This document shows, one piece after another, positions 25,120 through 33,013 of a stretch of DNA of 64,000 nucleotides. The position numbers were made by a program, and so were the translations under genes. The notes under the pieces were generated by a model. That model worked only from the letters and a program-made list of their open reading frames with translations, was not told the origin of the DNA and ran no database searches. Numbering within the stretch: position 1 is the stretch's first letter; the number at the start of each line of letters is the position of its first letter. This stretch comes from Mediterraneibacter glycyrrhizinilyticus. Lineage in GTDB: Bacteria > Bacillota > Clostridia > Lachnospirales > Lachnospiraceae. The stretch covers positions 372,001 to 436,000 of the forward strand of contig NZ_JADMSO010000001.1 of NCBI RefSeq assembly GCF_015560805.1, in the 5' to 3' direction.

Positions 25120-26085
25120 ATGGAGAAGAAAAAGGTAGTCGGTTTTTCATTCGGACGAAAAATGTCCAATACAGAAGTGATGATCAAAGAAGCATTGCTT
25201 GAGTGTGAAAGAGCCGGAATGGAGATTGAGTTTATTCGCTGCGATGAATTAAATATTCATATCTGTACAGGATGCTGTGCCTGCGTAGGCGGGCTGATGT
25301 CCGGAAGAGGAAGAGGCGCCTGCGTACATAAAGATGACGATTTCCATATCATCGAAGAAGCGCTGATGTCAGCAGATGCAGTGATCGTCGGATCTCCGAC
25401 CTACGAGTTTGCACCGACAGGAAACTTTAAAGTAGTCTGCGACAGAATCGGACCTGCACACGATAAGACATTCCGCGGACCGGCGATCGAACAGGGAATC
25501 GCAGAGGGAAAAGATCCGAGTCAGTATCCGGATGTGCGCAGTACAAAACCGCGTGTCGGAGCATTGATCACAGTCGGAGGAGCAAGAACAGAGAACTGGC
25601 TGTCCTTATCCCTGCCAAACATGCATGAATTTACATTCCCGATGGGAATCGACGTGATCGATCAGTATAAATATTTCGGAGCGATGAATATTGAACATGT
25701 ACTCGGACGCCCGGACGTTATGGATCGGATGAAAACATTGGGATCTCATATCGTAGAAGCGCTGAACGCAGAGACAGAAGAAGAGCGTATCCGCTATCGT
25801 GGCGACGAACAGGGAATCTGCCCGGTTTGTCATCAGGATCTTCTGACAGTCGGATTCGGCGGAAATAAAGTGGAATGTCCGGTCTGCGGAATCGAGGGAA
25901 CACTGGATATCGTGGACGGAGAGATCAAAGTGGAATTCTCCGAAGAACAGCAGAACCGTTCCAGACTGCGCGACGGCGGAAAATGGGAACACTCCAATGA
26001 GATCCGCGACGGTGCGATGACACAGAAAAAAGTGGAGAACTTAAAAGAACTGAAAATGAAATATATCGGCGTCGGTGAAAAATAA
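25120..26085 (+). CDS. Flavodoxin-fold oxidoreductase with C-terminal zinc-ribbon, paralogue of 12524
   Basis: A 321-residue paralogue of the protein at 12524 with the same layout. The FMN-binding flavodoxin-like domain shows VVGFSFGRKMSNTEVM and AVIVGSPTYEFAPTGNFKVVCDR. A cysteine cluster after strand 2 is denser here (CTGCCAC: Cys49, 52, 53, 55), with another cysteine at 68. The CPVC...CPVC zinc-ribbon has Cys234, 237, 253 and 256. It is cytoplasmic. It stands alone with its own promoter downstream of the apiosidase operon. The shared cysteine sets suggest redox chemistry beyond simple flavin reduction. Substrate unknown. Confidence 0.82.
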   Translation: MEKKKVVGFSFGRKMSNTEVMIKEALLECERAGMEIEFIRCDELNIHICTGCCACVGGLMSGRGRGACVHKDDDFHIIEEALMSADAVIVGSPTYEFAPTGNFKVVCDRIGPAHDKTFRGPAIEQGIAEGKDPSQYPDVRSTKPRVGALITVGGARTENWLSLSLPNMHEFTFPMGIDVIDQYKYFGAMNIEHVLGRPDVMDRMKTLGSHIVEALNAETEEERIRYRGDEQGICPVCHQDLLTVGFGGNKVECPVCGIEGTLDIVDGEIKVEFSEEQQNRSRLRDGGKWEHSNEIRDGAMTQKKVENLKELKMKYIGVGEK

Positions 26086-26088
26086 GAA

Positions 26089-26116
26089 TTGACATTTTGA
26101 ACGGATGTGGTAGAAT
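26089..26116 (+). promoter_or_regulatory. mntP promoter
   Basis: Consensus TTGACA (26089-26094) and TAGAAT (26111-26116) with a 16-bp spacer, beginning right after the stop codon of the flavodoxin-like gene. Confidence 0.75.
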
Positions 26117-26120
26117 TGAT

Positions 26121-26286
26121 AAAGATTCCTACGAGGGAGTAATCGGCATGATCGCGTGTCCGGGCAAAAGCCTGAAAAGATGACGGATTATGCAGTATGA
26201 TCGACATAATGGTGAGAAACACCCGGTGATACTTGAAATGATGAGACTCATGGACAGCTTATGAGAGGCTGTCTGTGAGTTTTTTT
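26121..26286 (+). ncRNA. yybP-ykoY type manganese riboswitch with terminator
   Basis: The leader between promoter and mntP carries the two conserved loops of the yybP-ykoY family: GAGGGAGTAATCGG (26133-26146) matching the L1 GGGAGTA core, and TCGACATAATGG (26201-26212) matching the L3 GACATA element, followed by a GGTG-AGAA-ACACC hairpin. It ends with a 13-bp stem (26246-26258 with 26268-26280, two G-T pairs) and seven T residues, a classical intrinsic terminator. Known members bind Mn2+ and prevent termination. The downstream manganese exporter fits exactly. Fold and gene context agree, but pairing was checked only by eye. Confidence 0.82.
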
Positions 26287-26314
26287 GTTGCATGGGAAGT
26301 GGAAAGGAGAAAAT

Positions 26315-26872
26315 ATGGGAACAGCAGAATTGTTTATTTTAGCGGTAGGATTATCAATGGATGCATTTGCGGTGTCTGTCTGTAAAGGACTTTCATTAGG
26401 AAAGATCAATTGGAAGCATATGGGAATTGCAGGCGCGTGGTTTGGAGGATTTCAAGCATTGATGCCGCTGATCGGATATTTGCTTGGAAGTATGTTTACG
26501 GATCTGATCACAAGTGTGTCGCACTGGATCGCATTTGTTCTTCTTCTCCTGATCGGAGGCGGTATGATCCGGGAAGCACGCAGCGATGCGGAGTGCGTGG
26601 ATGCGTCGATGGATATGAAGTCCATGTTCCTGCTTGCGATTGCGACAAGCATCGATGCACTGGCAGTCGGCGTTTCGTTTGCCTTTCTCAAGGTCGCGAT
26701 CGTTCCGGCAGTCTGTCTGATCGGGATCATCACGTTTGTCTGTTCAGCGGCTGGAGTGAAGATCGGAAGTCTGTTTGGTGTGCGGTATCGATCGAAAGCA
26801 GAGTTGTGCGGCGGTGTGATCTTGATCCTGATCGCAGTGAAAACGCTGGCAGAGGGGATGGGGAGTATCTGA
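26315..26872 (+). CDS. mntP: Manganese efflux pump MntP
   Basis: A 185-residue six-helix membrane protein of the MntP (YebN) family that exports Mn2+. The two half-repeats each carry the family's acidic motif: [14 protein letters not shown] near the start and [16 protein letters not shown] in the second half, with the conserved Asp residues within the membrane. The start at 26315 follows AAAGGAGA by 6 bases; an upstream in-frame ATG at 26285 lies on the riboswitch terminator tail and has no ribosome site. The Mn riboswitch in its leader would switch it on when manganese is high. Confidence 0.92.
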   Translation: MGTAELFILAVGLSMDAFAVSVCKGLSLGKINWKHMGIAGAWFGGFQALMPLIGYLLGSMFTDLITSVSHWIAFVLLLLIGGGMIREARSDAECVDASMDMKSMFLLAIATSIDALAVGVSFAFLKVAIVPAVCLIGIITFVCSAAGVKIGSLFGVRYRSKAELCGGVILILIAVKTLAEGMGSI

Positions 26873-27216
26873 ATATAGAAAGTTGATCAGAGAATTTGAT
26901 GATTAGATTAATGCGGTCAATTGAATTAATGCTGACTTGAAATTTTGGAATGGTGTAGCTTTTTTAGTTTATCTGTGCTATCATACAGGAAAAGCATTAT
27001 ATTTCTGACGGATTTCGTTCTAAGCGGTACGAACCGCGTCCAACATTCTATTGACACATCCGGAAAATCTCAATGCTTTTGGTTTCATTTACAACAGCAG
27101 AGAGAATTTTTCGGAAAGAAAGCGACGTACTTGCTGCTATTTGAAGCGGCGAAATGTTTTCGATATATCCAACTATTGATTCTTTCTGCACGATCATTAC
27201 ACAGGAGGAATTGCAT
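26873..27216 (+). other. 344-base gap with no supported gene
   Basis: AT-rich sequence between mntP and a broken nuclease gene. No convincing terminator, promoter pair, RNA fold or coding frame was found. Only the AGGAGG ribosome site at the right end, serving the broken gene, is clear. Confidence 0.6.
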
Positions 27217-28121
27217 ATGGAAAACAATGAAAACATGGTAACAAGCAGCAACGCTGCGACAAATGGAAACATGGCACAAAATGATCATGTAGAAAAAAGT
27301 AAGGCGACGATGCCGGCAGTCAACCGGACATTCAAATCAACGGTATTCATTATGCTGTTTGAGGACAAGAAAAATCTGTTGGAACTTTATAATGCAATTA
27401 GTGGAAAACATTATACAGACCCGGAACTTTTGGAAATCAATACACTGGAAAATGCCATTTACATGTCGATCAAGAATGATGTTTCGTTTCTGATTGACGG
27501 CAGGCTTTCTCTCTATGAGCATCAGTCGACGTATACAATTTGTACGGAACAAGGCTCGTGGAGATTCCGACGCCGGAGTTTATTATTTTCTATAATGGCA
27601 GAAAAGACTGTCCGGATCGCCAGGTGCTGCGTCTATCTGATATGTATACGGTGAAAGAGAAGTCCTATAAGTTGGAGTTGGAAGCGACGATGCTGAATAT
27701 CAACGGAACACATAATCAGAATTTGAAAGAAGCTTGTCGGACGCTGAAAGAATATGCGATTTACACAGATAAGATCCGTAAGTATACAGAGAAAATGAGT
27801 CTGGAAGATGCGGTGGAGCTGGCAATTTGCGAGTGTATAGAAGAGGGAATCTTAAAAGAATTTCTGGAGAAACACAGAGCGGAGGCAAAAGCGATGAGTA
27901 TCTTTGAATATGATCAGGAAAAGCATATACGGATGGAACGTGAAGAGGCATGGGAAGAGGGACGACGTGAAGGAAGAGAATCCGGTCTCCGTGAAGGAGA
28001 GGAGAAAGCGTTACTTCTTGCAAAACGGATTTTTAAGTTGGCGCAGACAGGAAAGTCTTCGAAAGAAATTGCCGAAATTTGCGGAATCAGCGAGGAGAAA
28101 GTAAAGCAGATTTTGGAATAG
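27217..28121 (+). pseudogene. Rpn-family recombination-promoting nuclease / PD-(D/E)XK transposase-like gene, broken
   Basis: Two overlapping frames together make one protein of the Rpn (PDDEXK-type transposase-like nuclease) family. Frame 1, from ATG 27217 behind AGGAGG, encodes the N-terminal half with FKSTVFIMLFEDKKNLLELYNA and VSFLIDGRLSLYEHQSTY. The frame then shifts near 27535-27545 and continues in another frame as LYGTRLVEIPTPEFIIFYNGRKDCPD to a long charged C-tail with a GREEGR-like repeat and a small helix-turn-helix (SSKEIAEICGISEEKV). The ~20-25 residues normally between YEHQSTY and YGTRLVEIPTPEF are missing, so a small deletion plus frameshift has inactivated it. Such genes are usually multicopy and mobile. 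Active product unlikely. Confidence 0.82.
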
Positions 28122-28152
28122 AGATAATAAGGGAATATGAGGAAAAGAAAGG

Positions 28153-28192
28153 AGAGGTGCATGCCGTAAAATGAATTGCGGCAGACACCTCT
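28153..28192 (-). terminator. Possible terminator of ohyA
   Basis: AGAGGTG-(2)-TGCCG pairs with CGGCA-(2)-CACCTCT. On the minus strand the stem is followed by a T-rich CCTTTCTTTT run. No T-run exists on the plus side. Confidence 0.5.
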
Positions 28193-28240
28193 GGCAAAAA
28201 GGGAGGGAAGCGTCAGCAGATCCAACGCTCTATCAAGTAT

Positions 28241-30208
28241 TTACATATAATCTTTCAGAACTTGATGATCGCGCAGCACTTTTTCAATGACGGTGCCTTT
28301 TACAAGTTTGATCAGTGGTTTCTTCAAGGCATTCAATGGACCGGGGAGTTGGATTTCCAGCGGTGACATTCCGTCCATCAGTTTTACGGAGCTGTCCAGC
28401 AGTTCGCGGATATCATAGACGCTGCCCCAGACTTCCGGCACGCCGCGATCCACGCCGAGCAGTCCGTAAACGGCTTCCATTGCGGTACGTACCGAATATT
28501 CGGTTGTAAATACCGTATCCCGCGGCGTATCGGCAAACTGACCGAGGAACGCAAAGTTGACGCAGCCATCCGGAATGACGTCCGGGCGGTCGCCCTTTGT
28601 GCGCGGCATGAAGAATGCAGTGATATACGGCATCATGGTCGGTACGCAGACTGCGCTGTTTTCTGCGAGATCTTCAATCTGATCAGTCGGTACGCCAAGA
28701 TGATACAGCCATTCCTCGGTGATCTCTTTTCCGGTACAGTCTTTCATCGGTTTTTTAATAAAATCACCGGGAACATCGGTAAACAATCCGTAAACCCAGA
28801 CGCAGACTTTGTCTTTGTCCTGTGTTTTAAATTGTCCCTGTCGGTTGATCGTCCAACTCATCAGCCATTTGGAGTCCATACAGCTGACGATGCCTCCGGT
28901 CACTACTTTTCCGGTGCGGGGATCACGTTTGCAGATGTTGGTGATATAAGGAATGATCTTTTCATCCAGCGTGGTGATCGTTGCGGATTCCCAGTTTGTT
29001 TTGGCGATATCGGAGCAGAACTTTTCCGGGTGTCCGAATGAGGGATCCTGTCTGGCGATATTTTTCCAGAGATTCCAGCAGCCGCTTGTGCGTACTTCGG
29101 CGTCGCCGTTCGGAGCGTGGTTCTGATCGCCGTAGATCGTCCCCTCTGTACAGCTTCCGTTTGTGACAAAGACAAGATCGTTTTCTGTCAGAAGAATGCC
29201 CTTTTCGACACCTTTGACTTTACACTCGATCGCGCTTGCAATCTTTTTGCCGTCTTTAAATTCAAAGACTACATTCGTCACTTCGGTATTGAATTGAAAA
29301 TCAACACCGGCATTTTCCAGATACTTCTGCATGGGAAGGATCAGGGATTCATACTGATTATATTTGGTAAATTTCAATGCGCTGAAATCCGGAAGTCCGG
29401 CGATATGGTGGATAAAACGTTGGAAGTAGAGTTTCATTTCCAATGCGCTGTGCCAGTTCTCAAATGCGAACATCGTCCGCCAGTACAGCCAGAATGTGGA
29501 ACTGAATACCTCATCGTCAAACACGTCTTCGATGGTTTTGTCATAGAGATCTTCGTCTTTTGTCATGAACAATTTCATGATCTCCATACAGCCTTTCTGG
29601 CTCAAATTGAACTTCCCGTCGGTGTGTGCATCCTGACCGCGGTTTATCGTAGCGCGGCAGAGCGAATAGTTCGGATCGTGTTTGTTCAGCCAGTAATATT
29701 CATCCAGAACCGACACACCGGGAGTTTCGAGGGAGGGAATACTGCGGAACAGATCCCAAAGGCACTCGAAATGATTTTCCATTTCACGTCCGCCGCGCAT
29801 GACATAACCGCGGGTCGGATCTTCGATTCCGTCGCAGGCACCTCCGGCTACATCCATTGCTTCCAGAATATGGATGTGAGATCCCGGCATCTGTCCGTCG
29901 CGGACGAGGAAGCAGGCTGCGGAGAGTGCGGCAAGACCGCTGCCGACGATGTAAGCATTTTTCTCATCGACGCCTTCCGGCTTTTCCGGACGGGCAAATG
30001 CTTCGTAATTGCCGTTTGTATAATAAATTCCCTTTTTGTTTTTCTCATGTTTCCCAAGTTCTGTGTTGCGGTAATTCGAATCCTTTCTCACTGCTGATTC
30101 CGAATGAGATGTTGCTTCATTCTGTGATTTTTTCTTCAAAAGTGCTGCAGCACCGACACCGGCAGCGGCAAGTGTGGCAGCGCCGACCGCGATATTTTTC
30201 TTTTTCAT
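28241..30208 (-). CDS. ohyA: Oleate hydratase with N-terminal hydrophobic anchor
   Basis: A ~655-residue FAD-dependent fatty-acid hydratase ('myosin-cross-reactive antigen' family) that adds water to the double bond of oleate or linoleate, giving hydroxy fatty acids. Clear features: the family N-term YYTNGNYEAFARPEKPEGVD, dinucleotide motif AYIVGSGLAALSAACFLVRDG, ILEAMDVAGGACDG, RGGREMENHFECLWDLF, and late FAD-contact FAFLGQFADTPRDTVFTTEYS. Unlike typical cytosolic members, ~70 extra residues precede the conserved start, including a positively charged, Ala-rich hydrophobic helix (KKKNIAVGAATLAAAGVGAAALLKKK trimmed), so it may be membrane-tethered. The start at 30208 has a GGCGG-type ribosome site. 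A TetR gene lies directly upstream. Confidence 0.93.
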   Translation of the reverse strand: MKKKNIAVGAATLAAAGVGAAALLKKKSQNEATSHSESAVRKDSNYRNTELGKHEKNKKGIYYTNGNYEAFARPEKPEGVDEKNAYIVGSGLAALSAACFLVRDGQMPGSHIHILEAMDVAGGACDGIEDPTRGYVMRGGREMENHFECLWDLFRSIPSLETPGVSVLDEYYWLNKHDPNYSLCRATINRGQDAHTDGKFNLSQKGCMEIMKLFMTKDEDLYDKTIEDVFDDEVFSSTFWLYWRTMFAFENWHSALEMKLYFQRFIHHIAGLPDFSALKFTKYNQYESLILPMQKYLENAGVDFQFNTEVTNVVFEFKDGKKIASAIECKVKGVEKGILLTENDLVFVTNGSCTEGTIYGDQNHAPNGDAEVRTSGCWNLWKNIARQDPSFGHPEKFCSDIAKTNWESATITTLDEKIIPYITNICKRDPRTGKVVTGGIVSCMDSKWLMSWTINRQGQFKTQDKDKVCVWVYGLFTDVPGDFIKKPMKDCTGKEITEEWLYHLGVPTDQIEDLAENSAVCVPTMMPYITAFFMPRTKGDRPDVIPDGCVNFAFLGQFADTPRDTVFTTEYSVRTAMEAVYGLLGVDRGVPEVWGSVYDIRELLDSSVKLMDGMSPLEIQLPGPLNALKKPLIKLVKGTVIEKVLRDHQVLKDYM

Positions 30209-30258
30209 TGTATAAGACCGCCTTTCTGATAGAAGTATGTTTTTTAATGGTTGCACTG

Positions 30259-30287
30259 ATCATAAGATAGTCTGTACACATTTACAA
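30259..30287 (-). promoter_or_regulatory. ohyA promoter
   Basis: On the minus strand: TTGTAA (30287-30282), 17-bp spacer, TATGAT (30264-30259). The -35 box directly abuts a 20-bp inverted repeat. Confidence 0.6.
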
Positions 30288-30340
30288 TTTACAAAACAGG
30301 GGAAATGTAAAGATTTTGATCATTTCCCCTGTTTTGTAAA
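30288..30340 (-). terminator. 20-bp perfect inverted repeat: tetR terminator and/or operator
   Basis: Two identical 20-base arms (30288-30307 and 30321-30340) face each other across a 13-base loop. The minus strand reads A-run, GGGG stem, T-run, as in an intrinsic terminator. The 3' part of the TetR coding region enters the stem. Its position against the ohyA -35 box also suits a TetR operator. Confidence 0.75.
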
Positions 30341-30883
30341 GTTCTGTATGGAATTGAAAATATTGCCGTGCATCGTCGTGCTGATATGATCGACAAGTTC
30401 GTCATAATCAGCTTTCATACCTTGTTTGATCCAGTCCAGCATGACGCCGACGAAACTGTATTTATAAAAATCGGCGATAAATTTTGTGGCGTCCTCGGAA
30501 AGTCCGGTTCCCTCTGCCTGCTCCCGGACAATATCGGCAATCAGCGCGTAGGTCAGTTTGAACAGATAATTTTCGATCTGTTCCCGACTGATGGAATGGT
30601 AGGCGTTCAGGATAAACGGCTTATTTGCCAGAACGGCTTCAAAAATCTGCCGCAATCCCTCCTGCCATGTGGCATATGTCTTTTTTCCCTGGAGCGCTTT
30701 GGTCGCGTCCTCCAGACAGGACCATTCCACCAGATCGTAAATATCTTTGAAATGATAATAAAAAGCCATACGGCTGATGCCGCAGTCGTTGGTCAGATCC
30801 TGGATCGTGATCTTATCCAACGGTTTTTCAAGAAGAAGCTTTTTTAAGGACGCTTCCAGATCCTGTTTGGTCGTATGTGACAT
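30320..30883 (-). CDS. TetR/AcrR family regulator
   Basis: A 187-residue TetR-type regulator. The N-terminal helix-turn-helix (residues ~8-50) reads KITIQDLTNDCGISRMAFYYHFKDIYDLVEW. The C-terminal ligand domain resembles the DhaS-like TetR_C_8 group (FSVGVMLDWIKQGM-type helix near the end). It lies upstream of ohyA in the same direction with a 20-bp dyad and a promoter between them, so control of oleate hydratase, perhaps in response to fatty acids, is a reasonable inference. It is separated from mgtE by 17 bases and may be co-transcribed with it. Confidence 0.88.
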   Translation of the reverse strand: MSHTTKQDLEASLKKLLLEKPLDKITIQDLTNDCGISRMAFYYHFKDIYDLVEWSCLEDATKALQGKKTYATWQEGLRQIFEAVLANKPFILNAYHSISREQIENYLFKLTYALIADIVREQAEGTGLSEDATKFIADFYKYSFVGVMLDWIKQGMKADYDELVDHISTTMHGNIFNSIQNFTKQGK

Positions 30884-30900
30884 GTAAAAACCTCCGGACT

Positions 30901-32232
30901 TTACAGATGGAAAATCAAAGTGGCGATCCGGAAATAGATGATGATCGAGCAGGCGTCCACGATCGTAGTGATCAGCGGAGCGGCCATGATCGCCGGGTCG
31001 CAGTGCAGTTTTTTCGCAAAGAGTGGCAGAAGTCCTCCGATCAGTTTGGAAATGATGATCGTCGCCATGAGTGACAGCGACACAACGACCGCGAGCGTTA
31101 CGCTTTTGTACATGATCCAGATACGCAGACCATTTGCAAGGGAAAGCGCCGCGCCTACGATTAGGGAAATGCGGAACTCTTTGAACAGCACACGAAATAC
31201 GTCACTCAGCTTAATCTCGTCCAGTGCAAGCCCGCGGATGATCAGCGTGGAACTCTGAGAACCGCAGTTTCCACCGGTGTCCATCAGCATCGGAATGAAA
31301 GAAACAAGGAGAGGCACGACGGCAAACGCATCCTCATATCGGGTGATCACCATGCCGGTAAATGTGGAGGAGATCATCAGTACGAGCAGCCAGACGATAC
31401 GATTTTTCGCGTGTTCCAACGTGGAAGTCTCGAAGTAAGGCTTTTCACTCGGTGTAACGGCGCCCATCAATGCCATATCCTCGGTGGTCTCTTCTTCGAT
31501 CACGTCCATGGCGTCGTCAAATGTGACGATGCCGACCATCAGTCCGTCCAGATCCAGTACCGGGAGCGCCAGCAGACCATATTTGGAAAAAAGCCGGCCG
31601 ACTTCTTCCTGATCGGTATGGGTGGATACGGAGATGATCTCAGTCTCCATCAGTTCTTCCATTGTCAGATCGTCATCCATGGTCATCAGATCTTTGGCGG
31701 TGACGATTCCGAGCAGACGGCGGTTTTCCAGAATATAGCAAGTGTAGATCGTTTCCTTGTGTATCCCGGTCTGCTTGATATGTGCTAATGCTTCCCGCAC
31801 CGTAGTATGCTTCCGAAGATCGACATATTCTGTTGTCATGACACTTCCGGCGCTGTCCTCCGGATAATTCAGCAGCTGGTTGATACGGTTGCGCTTCTCA
31901 CTGTCCACATTTTCCAGGATCCTTGTGACAAGGTTTGCCGGGAGGTCTTCCAATAAGTCGACCGTATCGTCCAGAAACAGTTCGTTTAACAGATCCTTTA
32001 ATTCGTCTTCCGTAAATATTTTTACAAGGTAAGACTGCATCGAACTGTTCATCTCCGCAAAAACATCAGCGGCTTTCGATTTGGGTATCAGGCGAAATGC
32101 CTGGGCGAGTTCTTTATCTTCCAGTTCGGTCATGAGAGCAGCAATGTCTACAGCATTCATGACATTCAAAATACTCCTTACAGCCTTGAACTCGCGGGCG
32201 TGTAAGAGTTCCATGAAAATTGTCTTGTCCAT
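30901..32232 (-). CDS. mgtE: MgtE family magnesium transporter
   Basis: A 443-residue magnesium channel. The order is: N-terminal helical superhelix (residues ~1-125, with LLEDLPANLVTRILENV), paired CBS domains (~130-250, YPEDSAGSVMTTEYVDLRKHTTVREAL and LPVLDLDGLMVGIVTFDDAMDVI), a plug helix, and five membrane helices from ~280 with the pore motif FIPMLMDTGGNCGSQSSTLIIRGL. The cytoplasmic domains sense Mg2+ and close the channel when it is high. The start has AAAGGAG 8 bases upstream. A promoter lies in the end of the DUF3783 gene. A short ORF with a better ribosome site overlaps its 5' end in another frame. Confidence 0.95.
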   Translation of the reverse strand: MDKTIFMELLHAREFKAVRSILNVMNAVDIAALMTELEDKELAQAFRLIPKSKAADVFAEMNSSMQSYLVKIFTEDELKDLLNELFLDDTVDLLEDLPANLVTRILENVDSEKRNRINQLLNYPEDSAGSVMTTEYVDLRKHTTVREALAHIKQTGIHKETIYTCYILENRRLLGIVTAKDLMTMDDDLTMEELMETEIISVSTHTDQEEVGRLFSKYGLLALPVLDLDGLMVGIVTFDDAMDVIEEETTEDMALMGAVTPSEKPYFETSTLEHAKNRIVWLLVLMISSTFTGMVITRYEDAFAVVPLLVSFIPMLMDTGGNCGSQSSTLIIRGLALDEIKLSDVFRVLFKEFRISLIVGAALSLANGLRIWIMYKSVTLAVVVSLSLMATIIISKLIGGLLPLFAKKLHCDPAIMAAPLITTIVDACSIIIYFRIATLIFHL

Positions 32233-32302
32233 AATGAATACTCCTTTTCGATCTTAGATTGTTAAATAAAGTCCACGAGTGATAACTGGCTCCTGCATCC
32301 AT
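32114..32302 (-). CDS. Possible upstream ORF overlapping the mgtE start
   Basis: A 62-codon frame (start MDAGASYHSWTLFNN) begins 70 bases before the mgtE ATG, runs through it in another frame and ends 119 bases inside mgtE. It is preceded by GGGAGG with 8-base spacing, stronger than the mgtE site. It matches no family recognised here and its C-terminal part shadows mgtE codons. It may be a regulatory leader ORF controlling access to mgtE, or spurious. Confidence 0.3.
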   Translation of the reverse strand: MDAGASYHSWTLFNNLRSKRSIHYGQDNFHGTLTRPRVQGCKEYFECHECCRHCCSHDRTGR

Positions 32303-32355
32303 GCTGCTCACCTCCCTTTTATGATCATTTTTAGAATAAAATCTCTTGAAAACTC

Positions 32356-32385
32356 ATTTTAGCGCAAAAAGGTAAAAAGTGTCAA
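32356..32385 (-). promoter_or_regulatory. mgtE promoter
   Basis: On the minus strand: consensus TTGACA (32385-32380), 18-bp spacer, TAAAAT (32361-32356). It begins at the last base of the DUF3783 gene. Confidence 0.65.
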
Positions 32386-32811
32386 TCAATTTTTCGGCAG
32401 ATTGACAGACAGATCGGTCGGTTGATTCATCGGTGTTTCTGTGTGCATCAATTCGTGCTCCCGGGCTATTTCCGCAAAACATTCCGGTGCAGTCCAGAAT
32501 TGATTGGTCGGGGTCAGGATCGCTTTATAAGGAAAGGTTCCGGATTTGCTGCGGCGTAAGGCCAACAGAACCTGGTTCAGTCTTGCATCGGAGAGACCGG
32601 CAAAAACCAACATCGTGTCGGGAAGTTCTTCCCCCTCATAACATGCTTCGCAGGGTGGGACGTCGCCAAGCCCGGCAAGGGCGCCGAGAGGCTGGTTATA
32701 CTGATCCTTTGGAATATAACGCAGACGTAGTTTGAGTGGAAACAATGCAAGTTCCACTTTGCGGCGTGTTTGTTTATCTGCAAGGTTGAATAATAAAATC
32801 GTTTCTTTCAT
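32386..32811 (-). CDS. DUF3783 family protein
   Basis: A 141-residue cytoplasmic protein matching the clostridial DUF3783 family: KETILLFNLADKQTRRKVELALFPLKLRL at the start, QYNQPLGALAGL, then LPDTMLVFAGLSDARLNQVLLALRRS and the strongly conserved FPYKAILTPTNQFW. The family has no established function. It lies upstream of mgtE in the same direction, but mgtE has its own promoter. No membrane segment or catalytic motif is seen. Confidence 0.75.
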   Translation of the reverse strand: MKETILLFNLADKQTRRKVELALFPLKLRLRYIPKDQYNQPLGALAGLGDVPPCEACYEGEELPDTMLVFAGLSDARLNQVLLALRRSKSGTFPYKAILTPTNQFWTAPECFAEIAREHELMHTETPMNQPTDLSVNLPKN

Positions 32812-32914
32812 AAATCAAGATACTCCTTTTCTTTTTTGGGAAGATCAAATCGGTTGGGATCTTATCCTGATAGTATTGTAATGGATTTGAAAGGGAAAGA
32901 AAAGGGCTGAGATC

Positions 32915-32957
32915 CGGAAAGAAACAATTTGGAAAGAACAATTCGGAAAGAACAGTC
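32915..32957 (+). repeat. Short tandem repeat, three GGAAAGAACAATT-like units
   Basis: CCGGAAAGAAACAATTT, GGAAAGAACAATT and CGGAAAGAACAGT follow one another in the intergenic region between the DUF3783 and YlmC genes. No known binding motif is recognised. Confidence 0.5.
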
Positions 32958-33013
32958 ACAAACGACTTCGGAGGTTCATATTCTGAAAGAAAGGGAAAGC
33001 AGGAGCAAAGGGA

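Noticed and set aside
26945-27241. A 98-codon plus-strand frame between mntP and the broken nuclease gene
   Set aside because: No ribosome site, unnatural composition, and it overlaps the true start of the nuclease-like gene.
29117-30097. A 326-codon plus-strand frame across ohyA
   Set aside because: It lies entirely inside the oleate hydratase gene, whose motifs are unambiguous; no ribosome site or domain supports it.
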